Positions 26,980 to 33,746 of a stretch of DNA of 64,000 bases are shown piece by piece. The position numbers and the translations under genes were made by a program. The notes beneath the pieces were generated by a model that was not told the DNA's origin, made no database searches, and saw nothing but the letters and a program-made list of their open reading frames with translations. This DNA comes from Variovorax paradoxus B4 (lineage in GTDB: Bacteria > Pseudomonadota > Gammaproteobacteria > Burkholderiales > Burkholderiaceae_C), in NCBI RefSeq assembly GCF_000463015.1, contig NC_022247.1:248001-312000 (forward strand). The letters run 5' to 3'. Every line of letters starts with the position of its first letter. The stretch's first letter is position 1.

Positions 26980-28370
26980 GAATGCCACGGTTCCGTGCTG
27001 CCGGCGCTCGGCAGTTGCTCAATCTGCCTGCACTGGGACTCTGCACCGCCGCGCACGCTCAGACCCACACCGGGCACGCGATAGTGCAGGGCATGAGCTG
27101 CGACGGCACGTAGCGGTTGCGGCGCATGCTGAAGCAGTTCCACCAGCCACGCTTGCGTGGCCTGGCGCCCGTACAACAGACGCTGATTGGTTCCGAGATC
27201 CAAACGCAGCGTAAGTTGGGCGTGTTGCACGGCAGGCAGGTTAGGCATCGGCAGGCCGTTGTCGGCGTCGAGGCGGGCGGCAGTCAACAATTGACGGTCG
27301 TCGGCACCGGCAGGTTCGTGTTCTTCCAGTGTCAAGCCGTGAGCTGCCAAATCGATGCCCGTCAAGGTCTGCCACACCCAGGCTGCATAGCGTGCTTCCT
27401 CTGGATGCGCGATTCGGCTTGTCACGTAGGGCAAGTGCGACGGGTCACCGTGGTGTAGCGCGAAGTAGAGTCCGGCCCTCGCCGGCAGAAATGCGTAGAG
27501 GCCCGGTATGTCGGGGTGCCGCATCGGCACGAGGCAGGCCAGATGCCGCAACCAGCGGTCTAGGCGCCTGTTGGCCTGCTGGCGAAACCAGCCGGTGGCC
27601 TGCTGGGCGTGCGCCGCTTGCACCATCACGCAGCGCCAGAGGACGGCCAACGCCTGTGAGCGGTGCGCTGCCGACCCGCCCAATGCAATGGAGGCCTCCG
27701 CGCGCACGGCATGGTCGCTGTCGCCAAGCGCCTGCACCAGGGCAGCGGCGGTGTCGCGCGCCTGCGATGCCATGGGTTCATGCTGCCAAGGGGAGGCACT
27801 CCGTGTCGCCGCGGCCGCACGACACGCGGCCGCGCGCACGAACGGCGCAGGGTGAACCAGCCAGTGTGCCAGCGGGAGTGAGAGGGCCGGCAAGGCTGGC
27901 GCTCCGATGAGCGCGGCCGCTCGCAGCGCCGCGACGGCGGTCACGGGGTCGGATGGCTCGCCGCTCCATCGGTGCAGTATGTCCTGGGCCCTGGACAGCG
28001 GCAGGCGCGCCAAGGCGGAAACAACGCCGCGCAGCAGGGTGTCGGGACGTGCTCGCACAAGGGACATCACCCGCGCCAAGCCCGCCGCATCGCCAGACTG
28101 CATGGCGACCCAACTGCCTGCAAAGGCCTCTCCCGCTTTTTTCCAACGGTCGAGCGCAGCCAAGGTCGTCGAAAGCCCCGCGGAGCCGGCCACTTGCAAC
28201 CCCTCGAGATGCGCGCCGAGCATGCGATCGAAATGCTTGAATTTTTGCCAGCTCAAATGGACCGACGTGCGCGAAGTGTCGATGTATTGCCAATAGAACG
28301 CGGCATCTTCGGCGTGGCGGCGAACCAGCGGCTCGATGGTCGCAGGAATGGTGGTTGCGGCAAGACCCAT
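26976..28370 (-). CDS. HEAT-repeat protein of T6SS effector operons (TIGR02270-like)
   Basis: A 464-residue protein. The start MGLAATTIPATIEPLVRRHA was chosen because the ORF upstream overlaps the previous gene and looks non-coding. Helical HEAT-like repeats occupy about residues 60-300 (PVTAVAALRAAALIGAPALP, DHAVRAEASIALGGSAAH). The end half has YVTSRIAHPEEARYAAWVWQ, LTGIDLAAHGLTLEEHEP and LLYGRQATQAWLVELLQHA. This matches the TIGR02270 family found in proteobacterial T6SS clusters. Its function is unknown; chaperone or immunity roles are possible. It sits 10 bases after the propeller gene. Confidence 0.75.
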   Translation of the reverse strand: MGLAATTIPATIEPLVRRHAEDAAFYWQYIDTSRTSVHLSWQKFKHFDRMLGAHLEGLQVAGSAGLSTTLAALDRWKKAGEAFAGSWVAMQSGDAAGLARVMSLVRARPDTLLRGVVSALARLPLSRAQDILHRWSGEPSDPVTAVAALRAAALIGAPALPALSLPLAHWLVHPAPFVRAAACRAAAATRSASPWQHEPMASQARDTAAALVQALGDSDHAVRAEASIALGGSAAHRSQALAVLWRCVMVQAAHAQQATGWFRQQANRRLDRWLRHLACLVPMRHPDIPGLYAFLPARAGLYFALHHGDPSHLPYVTSRIAHPEEARYAAWVWQTLTGIDLAAHGLTLEEHEPAGADDRQLLTAARLDADNGLPMPNLPAVQHAQLTLRLDLGTNQRLLYGRQATQAWLVELLQHAPQPLRAVAAHALHYRVPGVGLSVRGGAESQCRQIEQLPSAGSTEPWHS

Positions 28371-28380
28371 TGGAACCGGA

Positions 28381-29367
28381 TCAGTCGAGGTACGGCGCGA
28401 CGATCGTGCGCCATTGCTGACCATCGAAGGTCCAGACATGCGTCGGACTGGCAATGCCCAGGAGTCCGTCACGCACATCCATGTGACCACTGGCGGACAC
28501 CAGTTCTCCCTTGTGAGTCACAGGCAGCAATTCGCTGCCGTTCCAGACGCGGAACTGGTAGTCGGAGGACAGCCAAAGCTGGCCGTCAAACCAGGCAGCA
28601 TCGTTCCACAGGATGCCGGAACTCCCTTTGTAGATGCTCTTCCAGGTGGACTCGCGACCCACCCAGAGACTTCCTCCCTCGCCCGAGATGTAGACCTTGC
28701 CATCGCCGGCACACGTCACGGTGCCGAGTTGCACGTTGCTTGGAAATCCCATCTGCTTCCAGGCTTTGCCATCGAAGTGCCACACATCACCATGGCCGCC
28801 GACGGCGTACATGTCGTTCGCCGAGAAGGCATCCATGTCGTTGAAGCCCTGCGAAGAAGATGCATCCTTCTGCGGAAATCCCTCGCCGACCTTCGTCCAC
28901 TTGCCGATGTCGGTACGTTTATAGATGGCCCGCCCTCCACCGACCGAATAGGCGAAGCCGTCGATCGTTTTGACCCGGTAGGTCATGGGCACCTTGCCCG
29001 GGTCGATGAACTCGTCGGGAAATTTTCCGCCGCCGCCCAGCACGCTGACTTGCCCGTCGTTGTTCCTGGCGACAAGCAGGCCCTGGGCCAGTGGCTTCAG
29101 GGCCACCCCGATCCGCGGCTTGTTGTAGCCCTCCAGCGTGCGCGAGCCGAAAGTGGTTCCCGGCTTTTCGAGGTTGAGAACAAACAGCTTGGTAAGGATG
29201 TCGTGGTCCCACATCTTTGACGCCTGTTCGTCGGGCACATCCTGGCGAAGGCAGATGTAGAGGAAGGAGCGGCTTCGAACGGTGCAGTCGGTGATGGACC
29301 ACCCTTTGATTTCCGCTGCCCAGACCTCTTTGCTCAGATAGATTGACTGACTCAATTCGTTCTCCAT
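28381..29367 (-). CDS. Beta-propeller protein next to the GHH effector, possible immunity
   Basis: A 328-residue protein made of repeated blades with W/G-rich strands (MYAVGGHGDVWHFDGKAWKQ, KVYISGEGGSLWVGRESTWK, LWLSSDYQFRVWNGSELLP), predicted to be a beta-propeller. There is no signal peptide. The start overlaps the effector stop by one base (TAATG on the minus strand), the tightest coupling in this operon. Immunity genes usually lie directly downstream of the effector they neutralise, and a cytoplasmic protein suits a nuclease toxin. No family name is recognised. Confidence 0.75.
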   Translation of the reverse strand: MENELSQSIYLSKEVWAAEIKGWSITDCTVRSRSFLYICLRQDVPDEQASKMWDHDILTKLFVLNLEKPGTTFGSRTLEGYNKPRIGVALKPLAQGLLVARNNDGQVSVLGGGGKFPDEFIDPGKVPMTYRVKTIDGFAYSVGGGRAIYKRTDIGKWTKVGEGFPQKDASSSQGFNDMDAFSANDMYAVGGHGDVWHFDGKAWKQMGFPSNVQLGTVTCAGDGKVYISGEGGSLWVGRESTWKSIYKGSSGILWNDAAWFDGQLWLSSDYQFRVWNGSELLPVTHKGELVSASGHMDVRDGLLGIASPTHVWTFDGQQWRTIVAPYLD

Positions 29368-30938
29368 TAGTCGTCCGAGTTGTTGCCGGCGTCAGGGGCC
29401 GGTGGCTTGCCGTTTTTGTTGAGCGCCTTGGGCCTGGCGCCAGGGCAGTTGTAGTAGTTTTCCAGCTGCGCGCGAATGCACTTCGGCGAGCACCGCGACA
29501 TGGGAAAGGCTTCCTGGTGAGACTTCACAGCAGAGTCGATGGCTTCTTTCATGCTCATCGTGCCGCCCTGGAGTTTGTTATTCCTGGCAAGCATTTGCGT
29601 TTCGCGGTCCATCAGATCGTGCACCCGCCCGTGACTGCCATGGTTCTGACTGAACCCCTCCACGCACACCGTTGGCGCAGTGCTGTACTCGTAGCCCGGG
29701 CAGCTCACCCCGTCCATCATGGCGCCGTAGATCAGGTGGTGGCCCGTCTGCCCGGGACAGCAGCCCTTGCCATCGGCCGTCTCCACTTTCCTGTCGCCGT
29801 CCTTCTTGCTTTTCGGCACCAGATTGCATTTGCGCGCCCGGGTGCAGTCGTTCAACGTGGCCAGAAGATCCTGGCCCTCGGAGCCGAGCTTTTGCGCCTT
29901 CTCGAATTGCTGCTGCGGGCTGAGCTTGTCGAAGTCCTTGAACTCATTGGCCAGTGACTGAAGCTTGGTCGCCTCTTTCTCCAGGACATTGAGTTTTTCG
30001 ATCGATTCAACCGCGACGCGGCGGATCTCATTGACATCGCCGATGGCCATCGCGCCATCCACCACCGACCAGACCCCCATGAGCGCATTGCCCCAGGCCG
30101 GCACCGCAGATCCGGCCAGTTGCTTGGCACCGGCCTTGGCGACCCATTTCCCGGCGGCCTTTGCACCTGCATGGGTTGCCATGTCCTGTAGCTCGCCCCT
30201 GAGACTTTTGAGCAGGTCGAGTTCCCCTGGCAGGTTCTTGTAGGCCTCTTGCATCTGCTTGGCATAGTCCATGGCGTTCTGGACTCCTTTCGGGCCGCCC
30301 AGATTGATTTCCAGCCCATCGCAGTGATCGTCGGTCCAGTGCGTGTTTTTCTTGTCCCCCGAGTTCTTCCTTCCCGCCTTCAGAAGCGCGGAAAACTTGC
30401 TCTTCTTCTTGAGTTCCTGGCGAGTCTCGGATTGGTCGTTCTCGGGCGCGCAGGCGCGCTCGATCTTCTTTTCTTCCTTCGCGCAGTCGTGGCTGCCCCA
30501 GCCGCGGGAGATGTAGGGGAACACCGGCGTGTTGCTCGGCATCGAGCCATGGTTGTGGCTGACGAGATCGGTGTGACGCGGGACGCCGTAGCCTTCGAAG
30601 ATCACGTCGAAGGACCACTGCGTGAAGTAGGCCTTGCCGGTAATGACATGCGTCGCCACGCCTTTGGGAAAGGCCTGCGTCGCCGGCTCGTTGCCGGTAC
30701 TTGTCGCAAAGTAGGAGTGGTCTTCGATCGCCACTTCCTTGCCTACGATGAAGACCGTGGAGGTTCCGTTCTTGATGCTGCTCGCGTAGCAGGTATTGGG
30801 GTAGGGAATGACAATGGGCCCGGCGGGTGGCCCCGGGGGGCTCCAGCATGGGTCGGGAAATGCCTGGGGCGAAATGCCGTCGCCGCCCACGGCCTTGCTG
30901 GCGATCTCCAGCCCGTTGGCGTAGACATGGGTTTTCAT
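29367..30938 (-). CDS. T6SS effector: PAAR-like (DUF4150) domain with GHH-type nuclease domain
   Basis: A 523-residue effector starting MKTHVYANGLEIASKAVGG. Residues about 1-125 are the PAAR-like DUF4150 tip domain (CWSPPGPPAGPIVIPYPNTC). Residues about 150-350 are helical and charged. The C-terminal domain from about 365 has GCCPGQTGHHLIYGAMM (GHH at 399-401) and CVEGFSQNHGSHGRVHDLMD, matching GHH-signature HNH/EndoVII toxins. The domain is cysteine-rich (C364, 371, 393, 394, 413, 425, 483, 487, 498). It would ride the VgrG spike and cut DNA in a target cell. It ends in a short Pro/Asn-rich tail. Confidence 0.85.
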   Translation of the reverse strand: MKTHVYANGLEIASKAVGGDGISPQAFPDPCWSPPGPPAGPIVIPYPNTCYASSIKNGTSTVFIVGKEVAIEDHSYFATSTGNEPATQAFPKGVATHVITGKAYFTQWSFDVIFEGYGVPRHTDLVSHNHGSMPSNTPVFPYISRGWGSHDCAKEEKKIERACAPENDQSETRQELKKKSKFSALLKAGRKNSGDKKNTHWTDDHCDGLEINLGGPKGVQNAMDYAKQMQEAYKNLPGELDLLKSLRGELQDMATHAGAKAAGKWVAKAGAKQLAGSAVPAWGNALMGVWSVVDGAMAIGDVNEIRRVAVESIEKLNVLEKEATKLQSLANEFKDFDKLSPQQQFEKAQKLGSEGQDLLATLNDCTRARKCNLVPKSKKDGDRKVETADGKGCCPGQTGHHLIYGAMMDGVSCPGYEYSTAPTVCVEGFSQNHGSHGRVHDLMDRETQMLARNNKLQGGTMSMKEAIDSAVKSHQEAFPMSRCSPKCIRAQLENYYNCPGARPKALNKNGKPPAPDAGNNSDD

Positions 30939-30961
30939 GATCGTTGGGTCCTGATGAGGTG

Positions 30962-32065
30962 TCAGCCCGGCCCGGGCGATCGAAAGCGAACGACGAGCGC
31001 AGCACGCCGGCCGTCGTCTCCTGCGAAGTGCAGCAGGGCGCTGCGCCCCGGACCATCGCCGCGGCCCATCGCGTCGGCCAGCCATGCCAACGCAAGCACG
31101 GGGGCGGCAGCGCCAGTCTCCCCCACATGACCGGCAATGATGCTGTGCGGAAATTCGGCCACGCGCCTTTCGAGCGATCGAGAAAGCGCCAGATTGATTT
31201 CCTTCGCTGACCAGCTCTCCCCCGTCATTCCACTGGCATGAAAGGCAAGTGCACTGACTTCAACGCCGGCCTCTTGCGCAGCATCGCGGATGGCCCGAGT
31301 CAGCGCCAGCGCGCGCTGCGGCTCTTCACAGCCAACGCGCCACGGATCGTCATGCGTCGCGCAGCCTTCGATCCAGAGCGACTCCGTACGTCCCTCAGCC
31401 CGGTGACTGAGCAACACGGCAGACGCGCCTTCGGCCGGAATGAAGCCGTCCGGGTTTGATGGCGTGGCGATGCGTTCTGCCTCGAGGTAGTGCTCGATCG
31501 CACCCGCATGAAGAAAAGAATCTGCCGCCGCCAACACGACGTAGTCCGGACCTCCACGCTGGCACAAGATGGCCGAGATTTCTTCCAACGCCTGTGCAAT
31601 GCCGCCTTTGCCATAGGCCAGCCGGCGCGACAGGGCATGGAACCTGCCGGCCCCGGACAGGCACCTGGTGTTCATCAGCTCGGCGAGCACACGCCCGAAC
31701 CCTTCGTGCGTGATGCCGATTCGCTCCGGTTCGGCCGAGAGCATGACGACGGCAACGCGCTCGAAGGACACATGCGTCAGGGATGCCAGGCTCTCGGTGA
31801 TCACGCTGTACAACATCGCGTGCCAGCGCTCCTCACCCCAGATCGACACGTCATGAAGCGCCCCACCAACGACCGGTCCGCCTTCCTGGTCGATGAAGCC
31901 GGTTTCCCTGAAGTGATTCACTCTGGCGTTGATCGCTGCGACGGCGGCCTGCGCCCGGTGGCCGACAGCACAGCAGATACCCCGGCCCGCCACCCGCAAG
32001 GGCTGAAAGCGCTGCGGCGGCATCGAGCGGACCAGGGCCGCAGCTCTATCGTTCCCAGGCGCCAT
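30962..32065 (-). CDS. Ketoacyl-synthase-fold protein of the T6SS effector operon, probably non-catalytic
   Basis: A 367-residue protein with thiolase-fold signatures: FIPAEGASAVLLSHRAEG, CATHDDPW, SALAFHASGMTGES, and IIAGHVGETGAAAPVLALAW, which holds the second conserved His of ketosynthases. Where active enzymes have the TACAS nucleophile motif, this one reads RRLAYGKGGIAQAL with no Cys. Such genes recur beside DUF2169 and PAAR-like effectors in T6SS loci. A GGAGG site precedes the ATG, and the gene overlaps the DUF2169 end by 20 bases. It may act as a structural or chaperone protein, not an enzyme. Confidence 0.75.
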   Translation of the reverse strand: MAPGNDRAAALVRSMPPQRFQPLRVAGRGICCAVGHRAQAAVAAINARVNHFRETGFIDQEGGPVVGGALHDVSIWGEERWHAMLYSVITESLASLTHVSFERVAVVMLSAEPERIGITHEGFGRVLAELMNTRCLSGAGRFHALSRRLAYGKGGIAQALEEISAILCQRGGPDYVVLAAADSFLHAGAIEHYLEAERIATPSNPDGFIPAEGASAVLLSHRAEGRTESLWIEGCATHDDPWRVGCEEPQRALALTRAIRDAAQEAGVEVSALAFHASGMTGESWSAKEINLALSRSLERRVAEFPHSIIAGHVGETGAAAPVLALAWLADAMGRGDGPGRSALLHFAGDDGRRAALVVRFRSPGPG

Positions 32066-33197
32066 GCCGGCCTCCCAGCATCACAGCTTCGCTCTCTTCC
32101 GGGCCGCATCCAGCGCATTCGCTGCCATCCAGGCCCATGGACCTTGCGGCCCACCAGGCAGGGTCCACGGGGCCGACTGCGATGGCCTCGAACTCTTGCG
32201 CCCTTCGTCGGATGGGCAGGCTGGTGCGCCACACGACCGAAAAGCGCTCTTGGTCGGGCTCGAAGTAGAGGGTGTCCACAACCGCCTCGCATGTCTGCAC
32301 GCTGTAGTCCTTGCGCAGCACCCGCACGGGAACGCTGTCAAGCATGGGCAGGTGAAAGCGCACGTCGGGCCGGGCAGCCATCATGTTCAGCAAGATGACT
32401 TCTTCGCCGCCTCGCGGGTAGCCCATTTGCTGGTCTTGCGGCGCGCACTGATGAAACTGTTCGTCGAAGTCTGCAGGCAGCAGCGGGAATACGTCCCTGC
32501 GCCATGCGTCGTCGCAGGTGCCCGAATAGGTCTTGCGCGGCAGCCAATGCCTGCCGATGGCGGAGAAGGCCACCGGCGCATGCATGTCCGCAGGCCTGGC
32601 GAAGGGCTCGTTCATTGCCTCGAGGCTCGGAGCCGGCACGCCGTCGATGATGTCGGACGCAACCGTGGCCGCGTAGCCGACACCCGAAGGATTGGAGGGC
32701 AGCGTCTCCTCCACGAATTGCCGCGCGTCGCCCTTGCCCGCGAGACGAATACGCTTGCCGCCAAATGCCAGTCCGTAATGCAACGGCAACCGCGTGAAAG
32801 GCGCGGGGGCACTCAAGGTCGTGCTCCCGAATGCCCGCAACCAGGTGCGCGGCCCCACTACGTTGAGCCGCTTGCTCAGCGGCCCGACTCGCCAGCCTAC
32901 CGCCAATTGGGTGACTGGCTCGCCATTCGGGCTGTGTGCGCTCGCATTGAACAACACGTCGCAACGCGGCTTGAAGCGCGCGAAATCGCTGCCGTAGAGC
33001 ATCGCGCTCAGTCCTGGCTCCGCAACGTACAGATCGGTCTGTTGCAGTGCCTCGGGCGGTAACGGTCCCGGTCGTTGCCGGGGCAGCGGAATGCGCCAGG
33101 TGGCTTTGGCCACCACCACCAGGTGTTCCCGGCTGGCGACGTCCAGCGCCACCACAGCGCCCGCGACGAGGTTCTTGTTGCCAACGGCTACTTCCAT
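32046..33197 (-). CDS. DUF2169 T6SS effector adaptor
   Basis: A 383-residue DUF2169 protein, MEVAVGNKNLVAGAVVALD at the start. It shows LYVAEPGLSAMLYGSDFARF, SKRLNVVGPRTW and RLPLHYGLAFGGK, then SAIGRHWLPRKTYSGTCDD and WRRDVFPLLPADFDEQFHQC, FDEQFHQCAPQDQQ and RFSVVWRTSLPIRRR. Unlike the core-locus copy it has no pentapeptide tail. It ends with a short cysteine-containing tail (DGSECAGCGPEE). DUF2169 proteins load PAAR-like effectors onto VgrG, here most likely the GHH nuclease two genes downstream. The ATG was chosen because the sequence upstream of it looks non-coding; the gap to DUF6484 is 19 bases. Confidence 0.85.
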   Translation of the reverse strand: MEVAVGNKNLVAGAVVALDVASREHLVVVAKATWRIPLPRQRPGPLPPEALQQTDLYVAEPGLSAMLYGSDFARFKPRCDVLFNASAHSPNGEPVTQLAVGWRVGPLSKRLNVVGPRTWLRAFGSTTLSAPAPFTRLPLHYGLAFGGKRIRLAGKGDARQFVEETLPSNPSGVGYAATVASDIIDGVPAPSLEAMNEPFARPADMHAPVAFSAIGRHWLPRKTYSGTCDDAWRRDVFPLLPADFDEQFHQCAPQDQQMGYPRGGEEVILLNMMAARPDVRFHLPMLDSVPVRVLRKDYSVQTCEAVVDTLYFEPDQERFSVVWRTSLPIRRRAQEFEAIAVGPVDPAWWAARSMGLDGSECAGCGPEESEAVMLGGRHGAWER

Positions 33198-33216
33198 CGC
33201 GGTGCCTGCCCCGCTC

Positions 33217-33744
33217 TCAATTGACGTTGACCGAGCCGCCCAGAATGCGCTGAGTCGCGCTGGCATGGCTGGTGATGTAGTGACCGCGCAGCTGGATGCG
33301 ACCGTCAGCCGAGAGGATGAGTGCCGACTCGCCGCAGCGCAGTTCGATCTCATTTGTTGCTTCGATGACAACGCGCCCGTCGCCGCGCGGCACGGCTGGT
33401 GCTGGTGGTCTTTGCTCCTGCGGCTCCCACACAAGGCCCAGGATGATGGCCTGGCGCATGTCGACGCCACTGAAACCCAGTGCCACCGTGCTTCCTACAT
33501 CGGTCGCGGCCAGCGGCACCAGCGAACACAGCACGTCCATCGTGCCCATGCCGGCCAGGCGCACGCGCGGCACGGCCTTCTCCGCACCTTCGACACCCAG
33601 ATCGACCAACGTGCCGAGCACGATGCCCTGCGCGCCACGGCGCTCTGGCTTGTCGGCGGGCTTTGCAATCAGCTCCTCGAGCAGCGCATCGCCCTGAAGC
33701 GATGGCAACGCGGGCGGATTGGCGCGACGGTCGTTGGCGTGCAC
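33217..33744 (-). CDS. DUF6484-like T6SS accessory protein
   Basis: A 175-residue protein from a GTG two bases after the vgrG stop. Its core reads GIVLGTLVDLGVEGAEKAVP, DVGSTVALGFSGVDMRQAII and LGLVWEP, the small OB-like fold of DUF6484. A beta tail follows (GRVVIEATNEIELRCGESAL, GRIQLRGHYITSHASATQRI) that looks like a piece of VgrG needle. It may form part of the spike or sit between VgrG and the adaptor. The family call is from memory of pattern and is moderate. Confidence 0.65.
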   Translation of the reverse strand: MHANDRRANPPALPSLQGDALLEELIAKPADKPERRGAQGIVLGTLVDLGVEGAEKAVPRVRLAGMGTMDVLCSLVPLAATDVGSTVALGFSGVDMRQAIILGLVWEPQEQRPPAPAVPRGDGRVVIEATNEIELRCGESALILSADGRIQLRGHYITSHASATQRILGGSVNVN

Positions 33745-33746
33745 GT

